A DNA stretch of 64,000 bases from Cliona cf. orientalis. Lineage: Eukaryota; Porifera; Demospongiae; Clionaida; Clionaidae. The stretch covers positions 558,001 to 622,000 of the forward strand of contig OZ005704.1 of the NCBI GenBank assembly GCA_963930775.1. The letters are read 5' to 3'. Every line of letters starts with the position of its first letter. The first letter of the stretch is position 1. The position numbers and the translations under genes were made by a program. Shown here in pieces: positions 36,547 through 49,300 of the stretch. The notes beneath the pieces were generated by a model. It was not told where the DNA came from. It ran no database searches and saw only the letters and a list, made by a program, of their open reading frames with translations.

Positions 36547-38972
36547 TCAGCTGTTTGACTCACTGAATGGAGTGGGTATGTGCTGTGAGTTTGAGGTGAT
36601 GGAGAGAAACTTGAATCTCTGTCCCATCCTGTCAGGGCTGGTTAGGACTTCATAGCTGCTCACTAGATCTTCTGCTTGGGACGAAGATGCCCCTTTCATT
36701 AGTGCCTGCGTTCATAGGGAGCATGAAATCATAGCCTATACTTAGCTTCGTCCCCAATGGCCAGCCGGCTGGGTCTGGGATCAAGGCTAGCGTATACTCA
36801 CTTCTATTCTCTGTCTGATTCCCATTCTGTGGAGAAATTCATTCTGGGGCATTGGACCAAAGCATCCAGCACCTGAACAGTACAACATCACAACCAGGGC
36901 TTATGAAGCATAATATTATTTTGTGTATTGGAGGCTCCTACCTTCAGCAAGGACTGCTCTCCTAATGGCTCCAAAGTCCACATCGGCAGTGATATCAGCA
37001 CTGCCTGGAGATTCTAGAACATCGTGGAGAGCATGCCTCTTGAAACCCTATAGGCCACAAGACAGAATTCATGAAGATAATTACTTAAGAATAAGATGAT
37101 CCACTAACTAACTCTCAGAGTATTCTTGGTAATTTTTTCCTCGCCATAGTCGGCTATGAGGGCAGCTCCTCCATCTTCGCTCACTCGTGAAGCCAGCTCC
37201 TTGGCTAGGACCAACCCCTCAGGGCATATCTCACACCACTCACCATCATCACCATCACCCCCTCTAGCTCTGTTGTCCTCCTGTGTTGCCCAAGGAGGTA
37301 GCAGGGAGGAGTATGCAGCAGTGGCAGGTGTCTGGCCTGGAGCTAGGACGAATCTTAGTCCCTTCTCTGGCAAAACCTTACTGGGATCGATGTCGACTAA
37401 TACTTCTCTCCATCCCTTGGCTGTTCTCTGATAATTAAAAAAATTAATATGAATCATAATACCGTATAGCCGGAAATATTGGCGGGCATTAAATTTGGCG
37501 GTTGAGCCCAAAATCATTATTGCAAGAATATTGGCGGATTTAAATTTGGCGGTTCGGTACGGGATCGCCATACGTATATATGAGAGTAGGAAATTTTGGC
37601 GGATTTTAATTTGGCGGTTGTAGTATAATATATAGACCGCCAAACCGCCAAATTTAATTCCCCGCCAAATTTTCCGGCTATACAGTATGTAACAAACTGG
37701 CATTATCTGCAGTTTTATGGAAATCTGTGATAAAATTTAATTTCTCTCTTCTCTCACCTGAAACTGGTGGATCGGTAGAGCATCAAAGAATTCATGAGCA
37801 ATGAAGTAGGAATGCCCTACGAACATTAAACAGTAGTGATTTGCAAGATTAGTGATTCTATTGATTTCATTGATCACAGGTGATACCTCTGGGCACATCC
37901 TGGACTTGCTGGTACCACGAAGCCTGTATGCCATGATGAGAGTTCAAAGTGCACGTCTTGTAGGGAATGGCCGAACTTAGCGTATCAGCAGCAGCAGCAG
38001 ATGAGGGGGAATCCCCATCGGTCTCTGAAATTATCATCATACATTAGTAATTATTTGCGCTAGACATCAATTGATGAGATAAAGTTAACCTTGAAGAGTC
38101 TTCTCTTGTATGGTGCTCAGGGCGGGGCTGGCTTCAATAAGATGCACAGATAAACCATTCGTCAGAATAGAGCTAAGATTCTTGTGATTGAAAACCTATA
38201 AGTAGTTACATCATAAGTCAAATATTAGCTTTGTACCCGGGCTCCTCTTGGTTCTGAGAGAATCCTGAGTAGTACGTACATGTATATAACTCTTACTCTT
38301 AGTATATCTTTGAGCAGTGTTCCTCTCCCTGGCCCCAGCTCCACCAGCTGACAGTTTGATGGCTGGCCACTGTTCATCCAATCAGAGAGTACCCACACTG
38401 CTAGCAGCTGCACTGGAATGAAGGATTGATTGGCTTGATACGATGTTACGCAGAGTGACTCAGAGAAAGATGCACCCACCTCTCCAAACACTTGACTGAC
38501 TTCGGGAGAAGTCATAAAGTCACCCTTCTGTCCAAACACATCCTTTTGCATGTAGTAGCCCTGTTCAGTAGTAGATGGAGAATCTCAAGGTTAAATTTAC
38601 TGCACCTCTCATTTTGATGTTCTTGGACAATTTGGTGATATATTATACTCACTCACGCACTTTGCCCCACCTTAATATCGTAGATTAATAATGTATGTTT
38701 GATATGATCTAGTACTGCAAGACAGATATTAGAAGTGAGTCTTACAAAGCTGGGATGAATGAGGCATTCTCTCATGTAGTCAGCCACCGTCACGGGACCT
38801 GCAAACTTATTAAAAATCATAGTGACACTATTTTATTACAATAAGCAGTTTTCATGGGTACCTTGATTTTGTCTATAACATGCTCCAGTCCTATGTCAGT
38901 GGAATAGAGGCAGGAAGAGATCGTCTGGGAAACCCTTCGAAACAGGCAGCATAAAGACATGGTCAATGGCAT
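36547..38972 (-). CDS. NDUFAF7: Mitochondrial arginine methyltransferase NDUFAF7 (MidA family)
   Basis: SAM-dependent enzyme that dimethylates an arginine of NDUFS2 during complex I assembly in the mitochondrial matrix (family knowledge). Exons (minus): 38972-38862, 38805-38746, 38560-38480, 38407-38297, 38195-38090, 38024-37887, 37816-37758, 37427-37113, 37047-36942, 36872-36802, 36705-36547. The frame stays open for 438 residues, close to the human 441. The N terminus ([16 protein letters not shown]) is a plausible targeting peptide; a second ATG lies at 38960. Family signatures are [27 protein letters not shown], the SAM-binding [52 protein letters not shown] and [14 protein letters not shown]. 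An MITE sits in the intron before exon 8. Confidence 0.94.
37459..37688. mobile_element. MITE-like element in an NDUFAF7 intron
   Basis: A 230-bp element with inverse ends ATACCGTATAGCCGGAAA (left) and, as reverse complement of the right end, ATACTGTATAGCCGGAAA. The match continues imperfectly through ATTTGGCGGG and AATTTGGCGGTT blocks for over 40 bp. Several internal TTGGCGGT repeats are present. Its ends resemble those of the element at 36342-36534 (TA-C-GTA core followed by GGGA or GGAAA), so the two may be related families. Confidence 0.8.
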
Positions 38973-39109
38973 GTGGCTCACGATTTGCGCATGCGCATTA
39001 AAAGGTGTGGCTACATCCAGCCCCTCCCACGAAATTTTTCACTCTCTCGGATCGTATTACCATTCCCTTCAGCAGTCACCAGGCGTCAGGACCCACCATA
39101 CTTTTCGAT
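38973..39109. promoter_or_regulatory. Short bidirectional promoter, NDUFAF7 and lipase gene A
   Basis: Only 137 bp separate the start codons. It holds a perfect NRF1-type palindrome TGCGCATGCGCA at 38986-38997, fitting a nuclear-encoded mitochondrial gene. Gene A, the first member of the immune-like cluster, would share this promoter. Confidence 0.5.
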
Positions 39110-41146
39110 ATGGCGACGCAAGGATTTGAAGGAATCCAGAAACGCACCGCAGCTTCAATGGACCAGGCTGTCGACACTTCCACGGCTGAGCAGCCGCCAC
39201 TCTTTTCTAAGGACACACTCTACCATGCTAGCCTGGGCTGTTACATTGTCAACATCTGTAACGATATGAATTACGAAATTGGTGGTTTGAATATACCCGG
39301 CCATCGGTTTGTGGAAGCCACCATGTCTATCCGAGGCTATGGCCAGCAGAAGCCCTACGTGGATCGATACATGATTGCCAAACATGCTGATGATACGTAC
39401 TTTGTAGCCTTCCAGGGTGACCGCGGGTGGAGGTCCAAGTATGCTTCATTTACTGATAGTTAGTTGGAAATATTGCATTCAGAGTATCCTCAATTTACCC
39501 TCCCACCCCCCCCCCCCCCCCCCTTCCAGCCTTGGAGAAGCAGACTGATAAAATCCCTGTTCAGTTCTTCTTGGAGCTGTTAAAGAACAAAAAGCGACTT
39601 GTTCTCACAGGTAGGCCTATCATTATGGTATGTGTACATGTGCATTCCGAGTCTTTGGAGAACGTACAGCAGTCCTGCCAAGAAATGGCTAAGAGATCCC
39701 ACCAATGAACACTGACTATTCTAAATTCGGAATTGTATCACTATGCATACACATGCAGGGTTCTCATTCGGTGGAATGATGGCCTGTCATATGGCGGCCA
39801 TTCTCTGGAAGGGAAGCTCTCTTGATAGAGACATCCTCAAGAAAAATATCATTTGCATAACATTTGGCCAACCGCTGATACCAATCCTATCAGTGGAAGA
39901 GGCAATAAACGATCATCCACAATTTGAAGACACCATTCATGCGGTGTACGAGAAGGATGACTTCTTTCCGAGGGTGTTGTACTACTATAATATTGGGTGT
40001 CAGCTCTGTCATGACCATGGCGACCAGATACTAGGCCAGAGCGATAATCCACTAGTGCTTCAGATGATTCAGACAATAAAGAGCCAGACTCAGTCTAAAT
40101 CTGGCGATCAACCACAAGCCACCTCTGTGCTAGTAAGTGGTGTTGTATAATAATACCTTTGGGGAGGGAATGCATACCAGTTAAGAATCCACAATAAATG
40201 CATAGAGGGTATCAATTACATGGCTACATAATATATTATTGTGGCTAAAATTGATGTTCATACAGTTATTATTCTATCATTGTAGGATTTCAGCTCATCG
40301 TTTGCCAACAGCTTTCTCACGTGTTTTCTATTCATTGAAGGGGTATAGACCTACAATAATCATTATGATTGTACATAACTAGTTAATAATGCTATTGCTC
40401 TTTTGTGTATGCAGCAAATACCAAATCGATCCATTGAGAGGGCTAATGCTCAAATATTGCCCTTCCTAAGAGAGTTCAACAGGCTACTGTCACAGATCAT
40501 ACCACACTCTGACAAGTACGATCCTGGCCAGGCGTACGTTGGCAATGGTTACCTCATGACTGCCACTGATGAAGGAATGCAGTGGGTATCTATGCCTTGT
40601 AAGACGATATCTGAAAGGGGGATTTTAAAACTTACTTCTCGAGATACTGAGCTTGATATTACATCATTCCGGAAGGTACATGGTTCATATAATTATGCCA
40701 TAGCTATTACATTATTCATTAATCACGGTACACTGCAGCATGATGTGATCACGTATGGAAGAATCTTATCTGAAAGTTACTTGGAGCGGGAGCCAGATAG
40801 ACACATGCCTGCTACTGGAGCTGTGGAGAAGGTTGGGCGTATTGGTATGCTGATCCCAACTCTGGCAAGGATAGAACTTCAGATTCACCCAAATGAACAC
40901 GTTCTAGTGCTGGAGGGAAAGAATCTTTGGTTCTGCCATAAACTTCAGCTTGGGGATTACAGCAATATGATTGATATCGATACTAACTTCCAGAATGTGA
41001 CACAACATAGAATCCGCTTTAATTTCCCTCCCAATGAGAGGCTGCTAGGTCTTGCAGCTGAAGGCATGGTGAAGATAACCCTTAACAGTCACTTTGCAAA
41101 TCCTATTCGACAGAATATGAATATTCAAGTAATACAGATGACATGA
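39110..41146 (+). CDS. Gene A: short class-3-lipase-like protein with C-terminal beta domain
   Basis: Six exons: 39110-39458, 39530-39610, 39759-40132, 40286-40342, 40415-40675, 40739-41146; 509 residues. Residues about 30-280 match the lipase-3 fold: a strand YFVAFQGD in place of the usual VAFRGT, then the nucleophile elbow GFSFGG and EKDDFFPRVLYYY, comparable to the lipase D-x-V-P aspartate segment. The last exon holds the beta domain shared by the whole cluster (VLVLEGKNLWFCHKL ... SHFANPIRQN). The paralogues C and E continue from here into a long region and a GTPase; A stops with TGA instead. It also lacks the CARD and helical modules, so it is a truncated or simpler member. The start could also be an upstream in-frame ATG at 39005, but that would overlap the promoter. 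No signal peptide, so probably cytosolic. Confidence 0.78.
39506..39523. repeat. C18 run inside a polypyrimidine tract of gene A
   Basis: The homopolymer ends 6 bp before the acceptor of exon 2 (TTCCAG), forming the polypyrimidine tract itself. Length polymorphism here could influence splicing. Confidence 0.75.
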
Positions 41147-41306
41147 GAAGAAGCTACACAGTATACGAAATACAAATATTATTATAGAAACCCTAGAAAA
41201 ATTAATATTAATTTGGAAATGATTTGAGGTTCGTCCCACAATTCGCAAAAATTACAGATTAGAATGCGCACGGAAAATTACCACACCCCAGTTCATTTCT
41301 GCCATA
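41147..41306 (+). promoter_or_regulatory. Spacer between gene A and CARD-kinase gene B
   Basis: 160 bp that must hold the end of gene A and the promoter of gene B. A weak GCGC site (AATGCGCACGG) lies at about 41262-41272. Nothing else was recognised. Confidence 0.3.
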
Positions 41307-43078
41307 ATGGCTTCGGTGAACACAGCACCAACTGCCGAGGAGTGTGCCGCCGCTGGAGAAGCAGCTCAAGAAGTGGTTAGAAAGTATTATGTGCAGCTGT
41401 GTAATGCGATCCCTAGAGGCGATGTTGTGGGGCACTTGTACGCCAATAAACTCATAGACCAGATCACTTTCGAGCGTTACGTAGAGTCTGGCACTCTGAG
41501 CACGACTGAAAAGGCGAGACAGGTCGTTTTAGACGTCCGATCAAGTGTTGCCCGTGGTTGCGATAAAGCTGCAAGTAGTGAAATAACCAGCTTGTGCAAC
41601 ATCCTTCGCGGAGAAAAGGACCAAGAGCTAACCGGGTTAGCCAACGCCATTGAAGGTATGGACCCGCCCACTGATTAAATAAAATTGTGTTTGAAAATTA
41701 ATGATAGTAGGGGCAAGCTTGTTTGTGAAATATGAAATACAGTAAAACAAAATCTTTCTATACTCTTATAGAGTCGTACAAAGATGAATGGGAAACCCGA
41801 AAAGCCGCGATAAAGGGTACGATCTTTTGGTCGTGGGTACATCTGTGGTGGTTAACATTGCTTGTGTTTGATTATTAGCTCAAATGGCTGACCGTGAAAG
41901 CAAGGAACTCGAAAAAATAAGGTTACAGCTCACTGCATTCAAAGTAACGAGCCAACTTCAAGATCCACCTGTGGACAATCTAAGAGAGATCACCGAACGT
42001 GTAATTCAGAATTTTGTTAAAATTTCGTTCGATACTGCCATGAATATCACAACCATCCGAGAGCAGCTCAAGGAGCTGCACGAAGATAATCTGATTTCAT
42101 CACAACAATATACTTGGGCCCTCCAAGAGGTTGAGAAGACTCACACAACTCAGGCTGATATACCATCTATTAGTAAGTCAATATGGTTCCTTTCTATTAG
42201 TATACCATACCATTTCACTTCCTAAATCCTTTTTTTGCTCAGATCCATACATTAGTGTATACCCATTGCCAGGCAAGCTTCTTGGCGATGGCCCACATGG
42301 AAAGGTTCTACTTGTTGTTGATAAGAATGGAGTTAAGCATGCTGCAAAATGCTTTCAGCGCGCTCATAGCAAAGAGTTTACTTCAGAGTTTGGGTTGCTG
42401 GCTCTTGCACGGCATAAGAACATTGTACAATACATAGGCCTGGCTCGACTTCCTTCCTATGAAAACCCGGCAGTGGTGATGGAATTGATGAATGTTGATC
42501 TGCACGAACGAATCTTGCAACAACCTTCAATAGAGCTTTCAAATAAATTCAATATGCTTCGAGATATAGCGGAAGGACTTGATTACCTTCACACATATCA
42601 GCCAATGATTATACATCGAGATCTGACCGCAAAAAATGTTTTATTAAGCACATCAGGTGTTGCAAAAATAGCTGATTTTGGAAATTCTCGTATGGTGAAT
42701 CAAGAGCAATTAACCGAGATGTCGTCTGTGGCTGGGACTCTTGTGTACTTGGCTCCTGAAGCACAAGGCAATGAATACAATGAAAAGATCGACATTTTCT
42801 CTTACGGTCACCTCATGCTGTTTATCTTCATTGATGAATTTCCTAATGTCCTCTCGTCGCCATCATACCCCGTATTAGATCCAAATAAGCCCAATATGCC
42901 AGTGCCAAGGATTCGACTCGAAACCGATCGCAGGAGAAACTATCTTGAGAAACTTGAGAAACGTCTTCATCAAGGCACTTCTGTTGTTGAGTTGGTGGAG
43001 AAATGTCTTTCAAATATACCGGCGGATCGTCCTGCAGCTTCTCAATTAGTAGAGTTTCATACTAAGCACATAGTCTAG
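41307..43078 (+). CDS. Gene B: CARD-like/helical/RIPK-TKL-like protein kinase
   Basis: Four exons: 41307-41655, 41772-41816, 41879-42172, 42243-43078; 507 residues. Exon 1 encodes a CARD-like six-helix fold (about 15-110; hydrophobic pattern VVRKYYVQL, LIDQITFERYV, LCNILRGEKDQELTGLANAI). Exon 2 is a 15-codon linker. Exon 3 holds the cluster-wide helical domain (ELEKIRLQLTAFKVT ... YTWALQEVEK). Exon 4 is a full kinase domain: glycine loop GDGPHG (about 244-249), ATP lysine in HAAKCF (265), HRDLTAKN (354-361), DFG (374-376) and LAPEA. All catalytic residues are present. The layout recalls RIPK2 with the CARD at the other end; family placement as TKL/RIPK-like is inference. All introns are phase 1, a format that allows exon shuffling. 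The paralogue is gene G. Confidence 0.85.
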
Positions 43079-43369
43079 TATTATATAATATGATTATAGT
43101 AGTTTGTATGATTTGTCACATAATAGCTACTTATTAGTAACTGTTATATTCTGAATAATTTTGTAGTACTATATCAAGGCATTTCCCAGTCATAAAAGCT
43201 TAATAATCATGTATGGCAGGGTTATATAGCCGGTTTATGGTATGGCTATGGGATATCCTGACTGTGAGAATTGCGCACGCGCAGTAAGAAAATGCAGTGC
43301 ATGTACCACGCCCCTTATGATTACTTGTACTAGCCGATCGAGTCTCGCTGACCTCAGTCCTGGTCGTTT
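43079..43369 (+). promoter_or_regulatory. Spacer and promoter upstream of gene C
   Basis: Holds the 3' end of gene B and, near 43272-43283, an NRF1-like palindrome TGCGCACGCGCA about 90 bp before the start of gene C. No other gene is seen. Confidence 0.4.
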
Positions 43370-46300
43370 ATGAATATGGAGGCAAAGAAGAGCGTCGTTG
43401 CAGCCGAGGCTGCTCATGCCGTGATCAGAAAATTCTTTGTTTCATTACATAAAGCTGTTACAGATGACTACACTCAAATGGAGCTTTACGCTCGCGAGCT
43501 GATTGATAAATCGACGTTGAAGTTGGGCGAGCCCGAGAGAGGTAGAAGGATCCTATTCGATCTGCAAGAGAAAATTAGCCAAAAAATGGAAGAAGAGGTG
43601 ATAGACGAGCTGTGTAAGATTTTAGACCAGAGAAAAGACGATCAAATGGATTCCCTTGTTCAAGATATTCGTGGTAAGTCAATCATGATTGTGACTATGA
43701 TAAAATTTAAAATTATGTTTGCGTACCTGTAGCTAATATATTATAAGCATGTGGATCCTTAGAGAGTTATAGAAAGCTAGAATGTTGTAGCCGTAGTGTG
43801 GCAGATGCTGGTGCGGCATGATGTCACACTGAGTCAGCTATTAGTATGCTGACTGTACTAGTATAAGATGTGTGTGAATAATATTAGCCGTTGACATACT
43901 GTAATATTATTGCTGTGTATCTACTATTACTGCCATGGATATAGTAATATAGGGTCAGCCTTAGAGGACAAATGTTAAATTAGCACTTGGATTGAGAATG
44001 GTACATCAGCCTATCACCATGTACTGAGCAAGTGCAAATTTGGATGCTTTTACCCCTATTGTTTACAGCTGCTTACAGAAAGGAATTGGAAGCAAGAGAA
44101 AGTGCAAGCAATGGTGTGTTTCACTCTTTATTTTATTTTTTTTTTTATTTCTAGTATGATAATGTTGAACTATAATTGTAGCTCAATCATCTGGGAGAAA
44201 TGAGCTTGAGTGTTTGAAAAAGCAACTTGAAGCTTTTAAGCTCACTAGCCAGATGCCAGACCCTCCTGATGGTCTCAACACAGTCATCGAAAGGACTCTG
44301 CAGAATTATATTGAGACATCTTTGGAAGCAAGCTTGACTGCAGATACTATACAGGAGCATTTGAATGAATTAGAATCGCTTCTTGATTCTGATATGCTTG
44401 CATGGGCTCTATCAGAGCTCAAGAACATTGTGAAGCGACAGGCACCTGCCGATGCCGAAGGAAAAGAAATTGCTCCCATTGTACAAGTTCAAGAAATTGC
44501 TTCCCCATTAGAAGCCAGTGCTCCTCCGCTCACATCTTCCATACTCCATCATGCCAGTCTAATTTGCCAAGCTGTCAACACTTGTGGTAACACACGATCA
44601 GTACAGGAGTTCCTGAAGCAAGAAAATCACGAGTTGCACGAAGCCTCGCTCTCACAGCCCCTTTATGATGATGATATTGATCGATATCTAATAGCCAAAA
44701 ATGGAAGCACAATATATGTGGCGTTTCGAAGCAAAACTTCACTCAAGAGCTGGCAAGAAAAGTATAAATCATTTGAAGAAGGTAAAATTAATGTTCGTGA
44801 TGTTGGATTTCATTCCCTTCATGACATGCTGTATAATTAAATAGGTTTAAAGGATCAAACCATAAAAGTGCCGATCAGATTTTTCATTGAGCAACTATTG
44901 AAGAAACACAAGATTGTGTTTACAGGTAAGTGAATTATCATAAAATTAATGAAAACTTGACCACGTGCCCAGTAACTGCATAATGGTTCGTATGGTAAAA
45001 GGTCGTCAACATAGCGCGTACACTGTCTAAGCCACATTGATGATGGCACCTCAATCGCAGAGATGGTGTCTGAGACCGACTCTCGACCTCGATACTGACA
45101 GTTTTCAATCACATGAGATGAATTCGACAGCGCCATACAGCTTCTGAACATCGGATTGGTCGCGGCATGGCCCCCGGGCATGCTCTGTGCGTGCTATATA
45201 TAGCGCAAGGCTAGCTTTATTTATCCACAGGATTACGTCATCCAAGAGAACGCGTGAAGTTCGGCCGGCGGTACTTATCAGAGAAGGTAGCACTCAGCTT
45301 GTAATGTATTCGCTGGATACATGCGTTAGATACTCCACTACATATATACCGATTTCAAGTCTCAGAAAGGCTCCATGAAGGCCCTGAATTTACTGGCAAT
45401 TACCTCATAGATTACACCATAGGTTTCATCATACATTACACTATAATTACCTCATAACCACAGAAAAGTAAATTGTGTTACTGGTCACGTAATTATTGTA
45501 GAATATAAAAAGCAAGTTTATTCATCTATTTAATAGGATTCTCATATGGAGGATTATTAGCCACTTGCTTTACTAGCCACCTCTGGAGAGCTGGTATCTT
45601 ATTGAGGGTGCCACTTCTGCAGAAGAATGTGATGTGCGTCACATTCGGACAGCCACTAATCAGCATTCCATTTGTTACGAACACAATTTTGAGATTCCCA
45701 GCACTTGAAAACACCATCCATCTGGTATTAAACAAGCAGGACAAGGTGCCAGGTGTGCTCCACTACTTTCAGCTTGGGTGTGTATTGAAAGCTCAAGAAA
45801 AAAGAGATGAAACTTGCAAAACCACTGTGAGTGAGGCTCAACTCTGAATCACGATAGATATTATGCAATTAATATATCATTATTATTGGCGTCTATTCCA
45901 CAGGATAATTATTTTGAAGGTCCATTTAGCACAGAATTTGCACATGCTGTGAGTATGTTACAAGAAAGGGTAAGCAAAGATCATAATATTATTATGTATC
46001 ATACCCTCACAAAAGAGAGCCCACTATAAGGCCACTCCAATATGATTAGTTGTTTCCCATTTCCCGCCCGCATCCTTTTCATATTTTCCAGATTTTGTTC
46101 ATTATAGTGTATTAGTATACCCGCTCTTATCTCGTTGTCTAACAGTAGCTTTGGCAGAGGTCGTCAATGTTGCTGGCGCTCTAATACGTATAGTGATAAT
46201 GAATAATGAACCGCCCGCCCGCATGCCCCAGGCTTTCTGATGAAAGGGGAAACAGTGAATCATATTGGAGTGGCCTAATATGAATATCCTCAATATCTTG

Positions 46301-49300
46301 CTTTGATCATTGAAAGAGTCACAGTGCCCACCTAGTACTGCTCATGGGTCCCTTTGCTAGGCTATAGTATAATACCGTATTTAATCTAACACAATGCATG
46401 GAAAAATTTTTCAATTTTGAAATATGCGCGTTTTTATGGTAAAGGTCGTCAATCGTTCCATATATAAACGTTATGAGAATATGTAAAATGCTCTATGGTA
46501 TTAATTTTTAGCATAATAGTGGTTGTGTATACTACTGCAGTATGCATGGGTTATGTTTTATATTTCCCAATGTAATGTTTCAAAGTTTATTGTTTGATCG
46601 CTACTGATAGGCAACTAAGGCATCCTACTCAAGTGCTCTCCAGCAGAGTCCCTCAAAGATAAAACCGACAGAAGTTTTGGCTGAAATTATGAGAACTCTT
46701 ACAGCAATGGGTGCAAGTGAAATATGGAGTAATCCTGAAATGCTGTTTGGAAAGTTCTACTTGATGAAACCTGAAGGTGAAAGGAAGATGGTATGGAAAA
46801 GTGAAGTTACCAAAGCTATAATGTTCAAGGAGTTGCTTCGTGATGCTCTCACGGAAGAGATAAAAGAAGCCTCTTTCAAACCAGTGAGTGAATAATAATA
46901 ATAACTAAGTTATATGGGTTACTATGATGTGCATTGTGTATTCAGCACACAGCAGAGGATTATCGACAGAAGATAATAGCAAGCTATCTCAGTAAGGAGC
47001 CTCCAACATCCATACCTTCCACCACAGTTAAGCGTCTTCAAGATGTGAGCTTTCTCAAGCCGAAAGGAACCACTGTCGAATTCCACCTATACCCAACTGA
47101 GCATGTCATAGTTCTCGAGGGTAATAATCTCTGGTTCTGCCACAAAGTGTGCATTGGTCGTCATGAGAACAGCATTGTGATTGATTCTCCATCAAATATC
47201 ATGCGACGATCCATCCAGTTCAACTTCAAACCGTCAGAGTTAACAGAGAAGCTTTGTGAAAATGGTGGGGTTCATGTCACGCTGTACAGCCATTTTGCCC
47301 AAGAAATCAGCAAGCGACTTCGTGCCAAAAAGGTAGCTACTGTGTTACTGTAGTGCTTTTACATTAGTATAGCATTATCAAAATTAATGGTTAGTCCACT
47401 TCCCTATAACTATTGTTGTGGCGTAAGTATAACCTCTTAGGGTTGCTAATACTCATTCCCTACTATTAGGCACATATTGTGTGGAATGTGGTGAAATTCT
47501 TGGTGTAATATGGGTTGATAATTTTATCCAAAAAAATATCAAGGGCTTATTATAGAGTCTATAACCCTTGATAGAGTAGCTATTATGTATGTATTAATGT
47601 AAAGTGTGAGCATAGCAATCTCACATTGACTTAACAGTACTTCTTATGCTGTAGGAACCATATTCATTTTCATTGAGACAAATTCAGCTAGCTAAGCATA
47701 CTCCCACGGAGATCATCCAGGTAGCATACTGCACTGCCATGCTTGAACAATCTTTGAAGCAAACATCTGTGAATCAACCCACAACTTCAAAGCGCTATGA
47801 AGTAGTGAAGAGCTTCTTAGAGGAAACAGGGAAGATCGTTCCTCTAGAGAGTGTTTTTCATGTGATTGCACATGATAGCAAGGACACAGCCTTACAATGT
47901 GGAAAAGCTCTACAGGTGTCTGGCGTCAACTTTCCTCCATCGTATGTAATGCTATTTTGCTGCCATGCAGCAGCAGCGCGAGTCACCACTGGGCTTACCT
48001 TCGAAGAGTTCTTGAAGGAGGAGAGGGAAAAATCAAGTAGTATGAGTTTGACGGGTGGATTGGAGCTGATGTTTCCGATTGCAGTTTCAAAATCTGATCC
48101 GCTTTTTGGTCCTCCATTGTCGACTGATGACATAAGTCTTGCATCAGAACCATTGCAAAATCAAAAGCAGTCACCTCCGCAGCCAAAAAATAAGCTATAC
48201 TCAGAAGTTGCCGAAAAGCTGCAAGTTCCTGAAGGTATGCCATCTATAGACACTCTAAACCTCCTATTTCCCTTCTCTCAGCTGTCTGAAAGCTCATCTC
48301 CGTCAGCTCAAAGACGGTCACCATTTCATGAAGCTGAACAGTTACAAAACGGTGTGCCCCCAGTCATGTCACCCGTGGCTACTATCAGATCATCACTCGA
48401 ATTTGGAGCCCTTCCTCCACGTACACCTCCTTTGGATTCTGAGCTGGCAACATATTTACAAAGGGTATTATCACAATTGTACACCAAAGCTCGTGGCAGA
48501 GGGGATAATTTGCCACTGATATCTAACCGGAGTATTGAACAATTTTGTCCATTCAGTCTAAAGCGTCATGTACCTGGAGCTACCTTGCAGTCACCTATTC
48601 AAGCTCTAATCGATGCTAGGCGGCAATTGATGTTATTCTCAGAGGCAGCTCAGCGAAGTGAAATCGGTACTACTCACTCACAGTCAGCATCGAAAATCAA
48701 CGAAGAAATGATCCAAGTGGTCAAACACATTCAAGAATTCAGTCTCAATATGTGTTCAGCCCTGCTTGCAGCATTTATGGAGCAGCAAATTCGAATTCCA
48801 CTGATTAAATCTCAACTTGATACTGCTAAGGTTCTTTCATCCGCCCAAAATTCTGTTGCAATGGGTTCCTGGGCCTTTGTCAGTATGAATTTGGAAGAAA
48901 TAGAGGAAATTTTGATGTCTTCTGAAGGTAGTCCATTAATAGTCGAAATTGGTGACTACATTGCTAGTGTGATTGAACAAGCGAAGAAAACTTCCACCAT
49001 GGGCAATGATCTGACAGACTTCCTTGCAGCCGACATCAAATATGCTGACAAATTGCTCTTTCTAGTACAGGGAATCAAGAGTGGAGCAACACTCACTTGT
49101 AGCACTCAGTTCATCAGCTACTCGCTCGAACGTCAGCTATACCAGCTCTCAAAACAGCTTAAATTTGATAAGACTGTCAATGTCAAGAAACTAGTTGCAG
49201 AATGGGATACTGTCTTCAAGAATAATGCCCTCTCCCTCGTTGCATCCACTCACCGTCCTCTGATAGCTCGCTGGCTAAAATGGGCCCTCCTGGTTCACGA

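Noticed and set aside
37428-37703. N-terminal extension of an open frame in front of the large NDUFAF7 exon
   Set aside because: It is read-through of the intron and its MITE; homology begins at the acceptor (exon start 37427).
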